A stretch of DNA of 64,000 nucleotides. It comes from an uncultured Ilumatobacter sp. (GTDB taxonomy: Bacteria; Actinomycetota; Acidimicrobiia; Acidimicrobiales; Ilumatobacteraceae). This document shows, piece by piece, positions 1 to 7,914 of the stretch. Positions within the stretch are counted from its first letter, which is position 1; the number at the start of each line of letters is the position of its first letter. The notes under the pieces are model-generated. The model was not told where the DNA came from, made no database searches, and worked only from the letters and a program-made list of their open reading frames with translations. The position numbers were made by a program, and so were the translations under genes. The stretch covers positions 62,001-126,000 of the forward strand of contig CALFRK010000046.1 in the NCBI GenBank assembly GCA_937919625.1, read 5' to 3'.

Positions 1-176
1 GCGCTGTGGATACCAGCGAGTTCGTTGCGCAACTCTCGACCGACGCGCCGGGGATTTTCGATCAGCGATCCGGTGATGAAGTCGATGACGGCGGCACTGA
101 TCGCCTCGGGCAGAGTTTCGGCGATCGCCCGCACTGCTGGACGGGCAACGACGAGTTCGTACCGAGCTTCGGTCAT
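1..176 (-). CDS. RelE/ParE-family toxin, 3' part outside window
   Basis: An ATG at 176 (minus strand) opens a frame that runs off the window after about 58 codons. The visible protein starts MTEARYELVVARPAVRAI and continues to a helix and a basic stretch NPRRVGRELRNEL, the layout of the RelE/ParE fold (strand, helical hairpin, then an NPxxxGxxL motif). Family members are ribosome-dependent mRNA endonucleases (RelE) or gyrase poisons (ParE). The C-terminal residues that separate these are beyond the edge, so the activity is open. Its ATG overlaps the antitoxin stop (ATGA), so the pair is translationally coupled. The 58 visible codons contain no stop, so this end of the gene looks undamaged. 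Confidence 0.72.
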   Translation of the reverse strand, partial: MTEARYELVVARPAVRAIAETLPEAISAAVIDFITGSLIENPRRVGRELRNELAGIHS

Positions 177-451
177 TGCCCTGGCGATGGGCGTAACGCT
201 CGGACGGCATCCACGCCGCGGACCACATCGCCAGCGGCGACAGCCGCTTCAGCCGCGACGAGTTCCTTGATCGCGGCGTGGTCGCCGAGCAGTTCGAGGG
301 TCTCCTCGAGACTGTCGAGGTCATCCGGGCTGATCAGAACGGCGGCGGGTCGACCGTTTCGGGTGACAACGATGCGCTCGTGCTCACGGTCGACTCGGTC
401 AACGAACTCGGAGAACCGGTCCTTCACGTTCCGCAATGAATCAGTCGACAT
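173..451 (-). CDS. Phd/YefM-family antitoxin
   Basis: A 92-residue protein starting MSTDSLRNVKDRFSEFVDRV. Residues about 5-50 match the Phd/YefM DNA-binding fold: a helix that keeps the protein 'in frame' with its neighbour, then the strand pair ERIVVTRNGRPAAVLISPDD, the usual Phd signature. The acidic, alanine-rich C-terminus would wrap and neutralise the toxin encoded immediately downstream (ATGA overlap at 173-176). Such antitoxins normally repress their own operon. The frame stays open upstream to 577, but the ATG at 451 gives the normal family length and begins where family similarity begins, so it is preferred. Confidence 0.85.
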   Translation of the reverse strand: MSTDSLRNVKDRFSEFVDRVDREHERIVVTRNGRPAAVLISPDDLDSLEETLELLGDHAAIKELVAAEAAVAAGDVVRGVDAVRALRPSPGQ

Positions 452-453
452 GG

Positions 454-1001
454 TCACGATTGTGCCACGCGCGCGAATCTCTGACAACCCGCGCGTAATC
501 GCGGTCCGACACGTCCCACTGGCGACTCGGCTTCTGGCGATATGCAGGTGTCGAGTACTCGGTATCGCTCGCCACAATCGCGAGCGGTCAGTCGTGAATC
601 GGGATGGGGTACTTCTACGACCTCGAGCCTATCGATTCCGATAAAGTCGCTCGGATTGCAGGTGTACACCGGTAGTTCGGCTGCGACTGCGGTCGCAGCG
701 ATCATCGCGTCGTAGGTCCGCGCTGTTGCTTTGCGGCCGCTGCGCCTCAACGACGTCGCGACACCGCCGAACGCTCTCGCGGCGGCAGCATCGAAAGGAA
801 GCGGATCGAAGTCTGCTTCGGCGGCCTGGAGATGGGCTTGGCGTGCGACACGGTCTTCGTCGGTCGTGGCCACGAGCGGGCCGACAGACAGCTCCGCCAG
901 GGTGACTGCAGTGATGAATGCTGAGTCGGGCAGAGCATCGATTGCCGTGATCCGCCCGAGAAGGATCAGCGTGTCGTGTCGAGAACGCCGGGCTTGTTCA
1001 C
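454..1001 (-). pseudogene. VapC PIN-domain toxin, frameshifted
   Basis: The GTG at 1001 overlaps the VapB stop (GTGA) and starts VNKPGVLDT, the normal VapC beginning with the first catalytic Asp. The frame stops three codons later. One base offset, the rest of a PIN domain continues: TLILLGRITAID, SAFITAVTLAEL (conserved Glu), a central helical part, then ARTYDAMIAATAVAAELPVY and TCNPSDFIGIDRLEVVEV. A single missing base near 972-980 would restore the whole protein. The downstream frame also runs about 46 codons past the expected end (near 594) to 454, next to the neighbouring antitoxin. Either the toxin is inactivated or the base is a sequencing error. PIN toxins are Mg-dependent RNases that often cut tRNA or rRNA. 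Confidence 0.7.
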
Positions 1002-1234
1002 AATGATGCGTCGATCACGGAATCGAGATCGCGGCGCAGCTCGTCAGGGTCAACCAGAGGAAGGTGGGCGCGCCGACGCATCAGCTCTGCGATGGGCACC
1101 GCGCCCGAGCGCAGGGGACGGAGTTCGGCTACCTGCTTACCGCGGCGCGTCACCGTCACGCGTTCACCACGGGCCACGCGATCAACGACGTCACCGCCGT
1201 GGTTGCGTAGCTCTCGAATCGACACATCAGCCAT
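998..1234 (-). CDS. VapB-type (Phd/YefM fold) antitoxin
   Basis: 78 residues starting MADVSIRELRNHGGDVVDRV, followed by the strand pair ERVTVTRRGKQVAELRPL typical of Phd/YefM antitoxins that pair with PIN toxins in actinobacteria. The C-terminal part (LPLVDPDELRRDLDSVIDAS) is the toxin-binding tail. The ATG at 1234 is chosen because conserved residues begin there; a second ATG seven codons upstream (1255) is also in frame. Its stop overlaps the GTG of the frameshifted VapC gene. With its partner apparently broken, the antitoxin may now be an orphan repressor or may neutralise a related toxin elsewhere. Confidence 0.82.
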   Translation of the reverse strand: MADVSIRELRNHGGDVVDRVARGERVTVTRRGKQVAELRPLRSGAVPIAELMRRRAHLPLVDPDELRRDLDSVIDASL

Positions 1235-1240
1235 GTCCTG

Positions 1241-1558
1241 TTGATCGTCAACCACCGGCTGTCGATCGCAGCGTCGGCGCTTGCGGAGCGTCTCGTCGGC
1301 CCGGCTCGGAGCGGGACGACGACAATCGAACTGGTCCGCACGGTGATAGATCGGCTGCCTGCGCCTGTCGTGGAACTGACCTCAGAGATCGCAACTCGGG
1401 CGCCTGTCCTTCGCGCAAGGCATCGGTCGTTGCGGTTGCCTGATGCATTGGTGATCGCGGCAGCAGCGATCTCGGGAGCTGATCGCCTCATCACGACCAA
1501 CAAGAAGTGGCCGACGACCAAGGCGATGAAGCTGAACGTCATAATCGAGCGGATCTGA
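1241..1558 (+). pseudogene. VapC PIN-domain remnant lacking its N-terminus
   Basis: About 105 codons whose second half reads LRARHRSLRLPDALVIAAAA and GADRLITTNKKWP, the conserved C-terminal half of PIN/VapC proteins (including the third acidic residue, in LPDALVIA). The first half retains the LAERLVGPARSG region, but the N-terminal strand with the first catalytic Asp is absent: only about 15 codons separate the frame's start from the point where family similarity is already about 35-40 residues in. The missing part would overlap the divergent vapB, which suggests that insertion of that module truncated this gene. Not expected to be an active nuclease. Confidence 0.6.
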
Positions 1559-1606
1559 GGCCCTGTGCCCGAGATCGGGAGGGCCCGGTGAAAGTTGGAC
1601 AGCAAG

Positions 1607-1629
1607 AAGTCCGGTGAAGGTCCGGACTT
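1607..1629. terminator. Short hairpin between the toxin-antitoxin islet and the redox cluster
   Basis: Perfect 8-bp inverted repeat AAGTCCGG / CCGGACTT with a 7-nt loop, about 50 bases after the VapC remnant. There is no clear T-run behind it, so it is only a possible terminator or processing site. Confidence 0.3.
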
Positions 1630-1711
1630 TCGACCCTAGTGGATCACTCGATCCCTCCCTACGCTGACGATGTCATGCCTGGCAATCGCCGCGACGGCAT
1701 GATAGAGAAAC

Positions 1712-2377
1712 ATGACCTTGACGAATCTCCAGCAAACACAGCGCGACGCCGTGCACTCAGAGCGTCTGACGGCAAGTCGATCTGGCGATGTCGAGACGCC
1801 TCAGCCTGCCATGCAACCGACGAAGCCTGCGAGCCGTTCAAGCAGCCAGCTTCGTAGGTATTTGCCTTTCGTTGGCGCCGCCGTCGTGCTACTGGCCGCC
1901 TTCTCGATTGCCATTTTTGTCGGCGGCGGCGGCGGCGGTGAGGGTGGAGAGGTGAAGGAGGTCTCCTCGCTCGACGCATTTCTGCAGCCAGCCGAGACAG
2001 CCAGACTCAAGTACGTACTCGACGGAGAAACCGAATCACTTCGCAACGGCGAGGTGCTCGCCCTTTCGGACAACCTCCAAATGGAGGTGTCGTTGAGCCC
2101 CTATCCGCCGACCTTCTTCGACATCGACATCGACATTCGCTTGACCACTCCCGAGGGCGAGGTCGTCGACGACGCCACCATCTCAACTATCTGGGATATG
2201 GATGTCATGCCACACGGACCGTTCAGCACCCAGTTTCGAAACATTGGCGACGGCCACTACTCGGCCAGCTTCGACTTCTCGATGTTCGGCGCATGGGGGA
2301 TCAACACCCACATCTCGCACCCAACCTTTGACAGCCCAGACGACGTTTCGCTCGTCATCTATGTATGGCCGGAGTAG
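1712..2377 (+). CDS. Membrane-anchored YtkA/FixH-like protein
   Basis: 221 residues: a polar cytoplasmic N-terminus (1-48), one membrane segment at about 49-70 (LPFVGAAVVLLAAFSIAIFV), a poly-Gly linker, then an outside domain of about 140 residues. The outside part (SLSPYPPTFFDIDIDIRLTTPEGEVV... GDGHYSASFDFSMFGAWGINTHI) resembles YtkA-like/FixH-like domains, immunoglobulin-type folds often next to copper or cytochrome assembly genes. No metal-binding motif is obvious. It is the first gene of a co-directional exported-protein cluster and ends 4 bases before the CcdA-like gene, so the two are probably one transcription unit. The ATG lacks a strong Shine-Dalgarno sequence. Confidence 0.6.
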   Translation: MTLTNLQQTQRDAVHSERLTASRSGDVETPQPAMQPTKPASRSSSQLRRYLPFVGAAVVLLAAFSIAIFVGGGGGGEGGEVKEVSSLDAFLQPAETARLKYVLDGETESLRNGEVLALSDNLQMEVSLSPYPPTFFDIDIDIRLTTPEGEVVDDATISTIWDMDVMPHGPFSTQFRNIGDGHYSASFDFSMFGAWGINTHISHPTFDSPDDVSLVIYVWPE

Positions 2378-2381
2378 CACA

Positions 2382-3818
2382 ATGAACCAAGACCTCCTCA
2401 ACTCTCCGCTCGAAGACGAAGCCGAGACCTTCACGCTCGAGCCACGAATCGCCGACCCCCACGCGATGGCGGAAGTTGGCGAACAGGTGCAGCGGCGCAG
2501 GGCTCGCCGGCAGGTGTTGACAACAGCAGGCGTGCTCGCCCTGGTGTCGGTTGCCGCGTTGATTTTGTTGCTAACGATTACGGGCGGCGAAAAACTCGAG
2601 TCATCCGACGCGGACGCGACCGTGATCTCGCAGCCCGAGGTCACGGATGCCTTGCTGCGCACCGCCGACGGCGAGGGCAGCATGGAGATTCAACTCCTGT
2701 ACGCACCAGATTGGTACTACAACTGGTCAGGAAGGGCCGAACCCCCGACCGACGGCACCCCGACCATGGCATTTTTGCTCTTCGAGACGACCCACATCGA
2801 GGACCTCTCCAGCACTCTCCCCGACCTCGCCATCGTGACCCGCTCGGGGTTGTATGTGGCGACAGAGATCAGCATCATCAGCGACTCGCCGCACCACCGT
2901 GCATCTCAGGTGCTGTTTTCGGCTGAAGACGTCGACGGCAACCTGATCCTCGACGAAGGCGAAACGCTGGCAGTCGCCGGCTCATGGGACAACGGAACCG
3001 ACCTGACCATGGAGTGGACCCAGCCGCTGCCCTTCGGTCTCGGTGTACTCAACCCGACCGACGCCACGGCGACAACGGGCAACTTCAGCATGCCTGCGCT
3101 CTCGCTCGGAGCGATCGCGGCGATCTTCAGCGGCATGCTCGCCGCGCTCACGCCATGTTTGCTGTTGCTCACGGCCTACTACACATCGGTGTTGTCCAGC
3201 ACTGCGGCGGCGGGCGTCGGCAAGGCCGTCGCCGAGCGCCGGGTGTTGATGACAGGACTTTTCTTCGTCGGTGGTTTCACGGCGGTCTACACGGCGGGTG
3301 GTGTGATCGCCGGGTACGTCGCCGCATCCGTCAGCCGCTCGAACACGGTCGGAACGTACGCCAGACCCGTCTCGATCATCGCTGGTGTTGCCGTTGTACT
3401 GATGGGCATCCGGATGGCAAGCCAAGCGCGGGTCCCGGTTGTCTGCAAGCTGCCGGTGTTCAATCGTCCGACACAGACCGGTTGGGTCGCTTCGGCGGTG
3501 ATGGGTTCGACGTTCGCCGTCGGGTGCCTGTCGTGCTTCTCAGCAACGGTACTGACCGCCCTGTTGCTGTTCGCCGGTGCATCTGGCTCCCCGATTGCAG
3601 GTGGACTGATCATGTTGATGTTCTCCGCAGGCGTCGGCGTGATCTTCTTGCTCGCAGCGTTTTTGATGGCCCGGGCGGCGCCGGTAGCCAAATGGTTGAC
3701 CAAAGCACAGCCGGTGATCGGGGCCGTGAGTGCGGTCGTCATGATCGTGCTTGGCGCGCTCATGATCACCTACAAGTTCCACACCGTTACTGGATACCTG
3801 TTCACGGTGTGGAGCTAA
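2382..3818 (+). CDS. CcdA/DsbD-type transmembrane thiol transporter with N-terminal outside domain
   Basis: 478 residues. After a membrane anchor at about 45-65 comes an outside domain of about 170 residues, then a six-helix bundle. The bundle carries the CcdA/DsbD hallmarks: a TPC cysteine in its first helix (AALTPCLLLLTAYY) and a second cysteine region in helix four (FAVGCLSCFSATVL). Such proteins move electrons from cytoplasmic thioredoxin to the outside, for cytochrome c maturation or thiol or copper-site repair. Typical CcdA is about 240 residues, so the fused N-terminal domain is extra. The ATG at 2382, 4 bases after the upstream stop, is preferred over an in-frame start at 2202 that would overlap the previous gene. 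The context of cupredoxins and a cytochrome c suggests a role in maturing them (inference). Confidence 0.78.
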   Translation: MNQDLLNSPLEDEAETFTLEPRIADPHAMAEVGEQVQRRRARRQVLTTAGVLALVSVAALILLLTITGGEKLESSDADATVISQPEVTDALLRTADGEGSMEIQLLYAPDWYYNWSGRAEPPTDGTPTMAFLLFETTHIEDLSSTLPDLAIVTRSGLYVATEISIISDSPHHRASQVLFSAEDVDGNLILDEGETLAVAGSWDNGTDLTMEWTQPLPFGLGVLNPTDATATTGNFSMPALSLGAIAAIFSGMLAALTPCLLLLTAYYTSVLSSTAAAGVGKAVAERRVLMTGLFFVGGFTAVYTAGGVIAGYVAASVSRSNTVGTYARPVSIIAGVAVVLMGIRMASQARVPVVCKLPVFNRPTQTGWVASAVMGSTFAVGCLSCFSATVLTALLLFAGASGSPIAGGLIMLMFSAGVGVIFLLAAFLMARAAPVAKWLTKAQPVIGAVSAVVMIVLGALMITYKFHTVTGYLFTVWS

Positions 3819-3825
3819 AACGGGA

Positions 3826-4875
3826 ATGGAGTCTGACGTGTCGGATACTCAAGACGATGTCGAGCTGGTAGATACACCGCCGACACGCAGCGGACCGCTT
3901 CTGCTGGCCGCTGCGGCCGTGGTAGTGATCCCTGTTTTGATTGGCTTCTACTTCCTCCGCAATACCGGCAGCGACACAGCGTCGATCGTTGGCGATAGTC
4001 CCGCTAGCCAGTCCGCAGGGATGGGCGGCGACATGGGTGGGTCCGAGGCCGACAGTGCTGCGAGCTTGCCTGACGCTGCTGTGGTCGTCGGCGGCGACAT
4101 GGGTGGGTCCGATGACGCTGCTGCCGTGGTCGTGCGAACCGATGGGGTCGGTGACTTCGCCGACATTCAGGCAACCGAGATCGTCATCGAACCCGATTCG
4201 TCCGGTTACGGTGCCGTGTTGCGGGTCGTCACTTCGCTCGACGTCGCGTGCGCCGTGTCATACGGCCCGACTGCTGAGCTCGGGTCGATCGCCACCGACA
4301 GTGATATGGCAGGCGGTGGGCACACCGACCATCACCCGGTGATGGTCGGTCTCGAGGGTGGGCAAACCTACTCGTATCAGGTCTCGGCGATCGGCCCCGA
4401 CGGAGCGCTGTACCAGAGCGATCTGATGCAGTTCACCTACGAGCCGGGAGCCGGTGCAGTCGAGGGTCCTAAGCCGCCGGCCGACAATGTCGCCGATATG
4501 GCAAAGGTGATCGACGTCAGCTCTGAGTACTCAGATGCTTTTGCAGGCGCCAACGCGATCGATGGTGATGGATCGACCGAGTGGTCATCTGCCGGCGACG
4601 GCGACGACGCCTACATCGTCCTCAAATTTGGCGAAGAAATGCAGGTCAAGGGTGTCGGTTTCCGGACCCGCGAAATGTCCGACGGCACGTCGGTCACCAC
4701 GTCGTTCACCGCCACGATCGACGGCACGGTGTACGGGCCGTTCGAGGCCGGCCCGGGCCTTTCGATCGGGCTGCTAGACACGGTGGCCCTGGTCGTTCGG
4801 ATCGATGTTGAAACGTCCACTGGTGGCAACACCGGTGCGATCGAGATCGAGGTCTACGGCCAGACCGCCATGTGA
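3826..4875 (+). CDS. Membrane-anchored protein with F5/8 type C (discoidin-like) domain
   Basis: 349 residues: a short cytoplasmic tail, one membrane helix (about 24-45), a Gly/Met/Ala/Val-rich linker in which a GGDMGGS block occurs twice, a fibronectin-III-like middle (about 110-205, with HTDHHPVMVGLEGGQTYSYQ), and a C-terminal jelly-roll domain (about 225-345). The last domain shows the F5/8C pattern: INVSS-like opening, NAIDGDGSTEWSSAGDGDDAYIVLKF, later VALVVRIDVE. These domains bind glycans or surface ligands. It starts 8 bases after the CcdA-like gene, within the same cluster. No enzymatic motif is visible, so a scaffolding or binding role is inferred. A GTG at 3838 is an alternative start. 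Confidence 0.65.
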   Translation: MESDVSDTQDDVELVDTPPTRSGPLLLAAAAVVVIPVLIGFYFLRNTGSDTASIVGDSPASQSAGMGGDMGGSEADSAASLPDAAVVVGGDMGGSDDAAAVVVRTDGVGDFADIQATEIVIEPDSSGYGAVLRVVTSLDVACAVSYGPTAELGSIATDSDMAGGGHTDHHPVMVGLEGGQTYSYQVSAIGPDGALYQSDLMQFTYEPGAGAVEGPKPPADNVADMAKVIDVSSEYSDAFAGANAIDGDGSTEWSSAGDGDDAYIVLKFGEEMQVKGVGFRTREMSDGTSVTTSFTATIDGTVYGPFEAGPGLSIGLLDTVALVVRIDVETSTGGNTGAIEIEVYGQTAM

Positions 4876-4971
4876 TCTGGTGGGTACAGCACGTTTGGGG
4901 CGACATGTGGTTCAGCGCGTCACCAAACGGCCGACCCGACCCGATTGACCAGGCAAAAGGTGACATGTCGA

Positions 4972-4987
4972 AGGGCCTTTTGGCCCT
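4972..4987. terminator. GC-rich hairpin after the F5/8C gene
   Basis: AGGGCC-TTTT-GGCCCT, a perfect 6-bp stem with a T4 loop, about 100 bases after the stop at 4875. It has no T-run and could be a weak terminator separating the membrane-protein unit from the propeller lipoprotein gene. Confidence 0.3.
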
Positions 4988-5141
4988 GTCTGCCGTCGTC
5001 GTTCCAGGGCTATCTTGGGCTTGAAGGTACATAGTGCACGTTTTCACAATCACACATCTGTGTGTGCGCGAAGGCGACCAAAGGCGATTGAACCAATTGA
5101 ACCGGCACCTGTCGGTTTCACGTCGAAGGAGTCGGACAAAC

Positions 5142-6773
5142 ATGACACGAACAAGACGATCAGGGGTACCTATGGTACTCGCGGTAGCGGCGCTGTTGTT
5201 GGCCGCCTGCTCCGGCAGCGACGGTGACAGCACCAGCGACAGCGCCGGCGACGGTACAACTCAGGCCGATGTGGATGCCGTCAAGGCTGAAGTAGCAGAC
5301 CTCGAGGCTCAGCTGGCCGAGGCGCAAGCCGACGTTGGCGCCGCAACGGCACAGGTGGCCACGGCCACGCTCGAGACGCTGATGGTTGTGCAGGCCGGCG
5401 AGCTTGCACCAGCAGTGGCCGCGGAGCCGCTCGGCGATGGCTGGGCAACATCCGAATCGGAGCGAGGCGGCCTCTATCTGGTTGCCGAATTCGACTCCAG
5501 CGGGCCCGACGCATGGGACATCGCAGCTCACCCTCGTGTGTATTTCTCGAGTGAGAGCTACGCCAGCAGCTTCTTCACGGACACCGACGAAGGCAAGACG
5601 TTGAAGGCAGACCCCGGCTTCGAGAACTTTGTCGGCTGGCACGCCATCGATGCATATACCAAAGAGGTAGTGGCGTCCGCCCAGTACAAGTTTGAAGATG
5701 CGGCCGAGATCGTTCGTGGCCCACACGGTGTCGGTGTATCACCCGACGGCCAGTGGGGCTATGTCGGTTGGACCGAAGAACTCGACGGCGTTCGTAACAA
5801 CTATGCCGCCGTGATCGACACCCAGACCATGAAGATGTCCAAGCTGTTCAAGCAAGAGAGCTGGTTCGAGGGTGGCCTGCGCGGTCAGGCGCTTCACCAC
5901 ATCCAGGGCTGGAGTGACCTCGAGGGCAATGACTACATCATCCTCCAGTGGGGCTTCGGCGCCACCGGTGGCCCGCACTTCATCCTGAACCCGAACGACG
6001 ACAATAAGGTCATCAAGGCGATCACACGTCAAGACGTCGCCCCGATCGGTCACCCGTTCACGACGCCGTCGCCTGACGGCCAGTGGGTGTACGTCTCGGT
6101 CGGCTCGAACCAGGTGCGTGACGTCCACGCACCGGCTGCGGGTGTCGCCAAGGTCAACGTGATCACGGGTGAAGTCATCTACATCATGGGCACCGGGCAT
6201 CACCCGATCGGGATCACCCACACCCAAGACGGTAGGTTCACCTACGTCGTCGATGGCCACAGCAGCTACCTCTACAAGATCGACAACGAGCTCAACGAGG
6301 TGGTCGACGAGACCAGCACCGGCATCGCCGGCCCGTACGGGATCTGCCTTGATCGTGACGAGACCCACGCCTGGATCGATGGCAAGGGTGAGGGCACACA
6401 CAACGTCGGTAACTCGATGGGTATCGTCGACCTCACCAGCTTCAGTGCCGCTCGCGATATGGGCACCCTGCCGTTCCACCTCGGTGGATCAGCCTCGTCG
6501 GTCGACCACTGCGCCCTACACCCAGACCCCGACGTCAACGAGATCTGGGTCTCTAACATGAAGGGCTGGGAGACGATCGTCGTCAACCTCGACAGCTTGA
6601 CTGTCACCGACTACATCGCCACGCCGAACGGTGGCGACACCCACGGCATGGCCTTTGTTTGGTACGACGGAGGTTGGGAAAATGGCGAACTGCAGAGCGA
6701 CATGGGTGGGCCAAAGTCTGTCTCATTCAGGGCAGATGTCCTGGAGCGGGCCGCGGCTGCCGCCGCCGGCTGA
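5142..6773 (+). CDS. Beta-propeller lipoprotein with a ring of blade histidines
   Basis: 543 residues. The lipobox LLAACS places the lipidated Cys at about residue 23; residues about 42-80 form an Ala/Glu-rich coiled coil; residues about 190-520 are a YVTN/NHL-type propeller with PDG turns (VSPDGQWGYV, PSPDGQWVYV, HTQDGRFTYV). Histidines recur at the blade tops with a spacing of about 50: near 195 (GPHG), 252/253 (HH), 304 (GHP), 353/354 (GHHP), 456/460 (DHCALHP) and 501 (DTHG), six of seven blades. A ring like this ligates the CuZ cluster in nitrous oxide reductase, but no CuA domain or NosZ signature is present, so a metal site is only inferred. The ATG at 5142 is set by GAAGGAG nine bases upstream. 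The next genes encode a leader peptide and a copper lipoprotein. Confidence 0.72.
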   Translation: MTRTRRSGVPMVLAVAALLLAACSGSDGDSTSDSAGDGTTQADVDAVKAEVADLEAQLAEAQADVGAATAQVATATLETLMVVQAGELAPAVAAEPLGDGWATSESERGGLYLVAEFDSSGPDAWDIAAHPRVYFSSESYASSFFTDTDEGKTLKADPGFENFVGWHAIDAYTKEVVASAQYKFEDAAEIVRGPHGVGVSPDGQWGYVGWTEELDGVRNNYAAVIDTQTMKMSKLFKQESWFEGGLRGQALHHIQGWSDLEGNDYIILQWGFGATGGPHFILNPNDDNKVIKAITRQDVAPIGHPFTTPSPDGQWVYVSVGSNQVRDVHAPAAGVAKVNVITGEVIYIMGTGHHPIGITHTQDGRFTYVVDGHSSYLYKIDNELNEVVDETSTGIAGPYGICLDRDETHAWIDGKGEGTHNVGNSMGIVDLTSFSAARDMGTLPFHLGGSASSVDHCALHPDPDVNEIWVSNMKGWETIVVNLDSLTVTDYIATPNGGDTHGMAFVWYDGGWENGELQSDMGGPKSVSFRADVLERAAAAAAG

Positions 6774-6803
6774 CCAATAAGCACTACTGAAAGGAAGAAG
6801 ACT

Positions 6804-6851
6804 GTGCAAACAATCACGTACACAGCAATTAGTTCGGTGAACCGTTCATGA
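6804..6851 (+). CDS. Possible 15-residue leader peptide
   Basis: A GTG preceded by AAAGGAAGAAG starts a 15-codon frame (MQTITYTAISSVNRS). Its TGA overlaps the ATG of the copper lipoprotein gene (ATGA at 6848-6851). The strong Shine-Dalgarno sequence belongs to this short frame, and the lipoprotein ATG has none of its own. This suggests translational coupling or a regulatory leader. No homology claim is possible at this length. Confidence 0.4.
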   Translation: MQTITYTAISSVNRS

Positions 6852-7408
6852 GGCGGCACAGTCTGAGCCTGATTCCTGCGGTGGTCGTCGCCTTGGCGCT
6901 GACCACCGCAGGATGTGGCGGCGGAACCGAGACGACCGACGCTCCCGAACCCGTGGCGACCGACGCTCCCGAACCCGTGGCGACCGACGCTCCGGCACCC
7001 GTGGCGACCGACGCTCCCGAACCCGTGGCGACCGACGCACCGGCACCCGTGGCGACCGACGCACCGGCACCCGTGGCGACCGACGCTCCCGAACCCGTGG
7101 CGACCGACGCACCAGCGACCGGTTCGATCGAGTTGACAATTTCGGCTGCGGACAACGAGGGTTTCTCCACGTCCAAGCTCGAGGCCCCCGCTGGGGTTGA
7201 GATCACGGTCACGTTTGACAACAAAGACATTGGCAGCGGAGAGCCCCACAACTGGCACCTATTGGACATGCCCGAACTGGTAAGCACGCCGCTCAAGATG
7301 GGACCGGATAAGAGCTCGGTCACGTTCACGGTTGATGCCCCTGGTGAGTACCAGTTTCTCTGTGATACTCACCTCACGGCAATGTCAGGGACCTTTGTTG
7401 TTTCCTGA
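6848..7408 (+). CDS. Type-1 copper (cupredoxin) lipoprotein with octapeptide-repeat linker
   Basis: 186 residues. Signal peptide with lipobox (TTAGCGGG, Cys 23), then seven TDAPxPVA octapeptides plus a partial eighth (about 30-88) as an extended tether, then a cupredoxin domain (about 93-186). Copper ligands are visible: His in EPHNWHLLD, and Cys, His and Met in FLCDTHLTAMSG, the plastocyanin/halocyanin arrangement. Family members shuttle single electrons outside the membrane. The position between the propeller lipoprotein and a cytochrome c lipoprotein suggests a carrier role there (inference). The ATG overlaps the stop of a short upstream frame, so translation is probably coupled. Confidence 0.85.
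   Translation: MRRHSLSLIPAVVVALALTTAGCGGGTETTDAPEPVATDAPEPVATDAPAPVATDAPEPVATDAPAPVATDAPAPVATDAPEPVATDAPATGSIELTISAADNEGFSTSKLEAPAGVEITVTFDNKDIGSGEPHNWHLLDMPELVSTPLKMGPDKSSVTFTVDAPGEYQFLCDTHLTAMSGTFVVS
6935..7102 (+). repeat. Seven tandem 24-bp units coding TDAPxPVA
   Basis: Seven in-frame 24-base units plus a partial eighth. Units differ mainly at codon five (GAA or GCA, giving Glu or Ala), in the order E, E, A, E, A, A, E. The units are nearly identical at DNA level, which points to recent expansion by slippage or unequal crossover. They form the linker of the copper lipoprotein. Confidence 0.95.
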
Positions 7409-7914
7409 GGGGTTAGATCGGAGACGCTGACGTCTCGAGACGTCGGTTGTTCCGTTTAGGCCCCCGCCGTAACAATATTAGCTACTCTCATAGTTCGGCT
7501 CCGCTCAGTACATCGAGCGGAGCCGAGCCGCGTACCCAGCTTTGATGCGGCCGATTTGGCAGGATGGCGACGGGGTGTCGGGAAGGGAACTGATCCGGAC
7601 GCTGTCGTCACCCAGCGACCAGCAACTCTCCAGATCGCGTCTGTAGTCGCGCAAGTAGTGGTCGGACCAGCGCTTGGTCGAGGTCGTGTTGAGGGGCCGG
7701 CACGAACCTGCCAGCCGGTGACCACCTGTTGTCCGGGGGTTTCCAACACGTAGGGGTAGTTGTGGTCAATCGTCCGCGTGAATCGATTGAACAGGCAAGG
7801 ACCTTTGACTCTGCCATCTGATCGTGCGCACCCTCAAAATGGTCTGAGTACGCTTCAACATGTGACAAACCGCCATCGGCGGGACGACTCACGCGACAGA
7901 AAAGGTAGACCTAG
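7409..7914. other. 506-bp intergenic region with two dyads, no convincing gene
   Basis: Open frames here lack conserved character and Shine-Dalgarno sequences. A 16-bp perfect palindrome GACGTCTCGAGACGTC lies at 7429-7444. A stem-loop with a 12-bp perfect stem (TCGGCTCCGCTC) and 8-nt loop lies at 7495-7526. The second could end transcription of the copper lipoprotein gene, although no T-run follows. The remainder probably holds the promoter of the next lipoprotein gene. Confidence 0.5.

Noticed and set aside
5142-6773. Nitrous oxide reductase (nosZ)
   Set aside because: The His pattern is suggestive, but the CuA domain and NosZ motifs are absent and no nosD, nosF, nosY or nosL genes are nearby.
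6935-7102. CRISPR-like regular repeats
   Set aside because: 24-bp units without spacers, in frame within a lipoprotein linker; no cas genes.
7456-7892. Minus-strand frames of 94-97 codons between the copper lipoprotein and the next lipoprotein
   Set aside because: No ribosome site, no recognisable domain, Arg/Pro/Thr-rich composition and overlap with the stem-loop.
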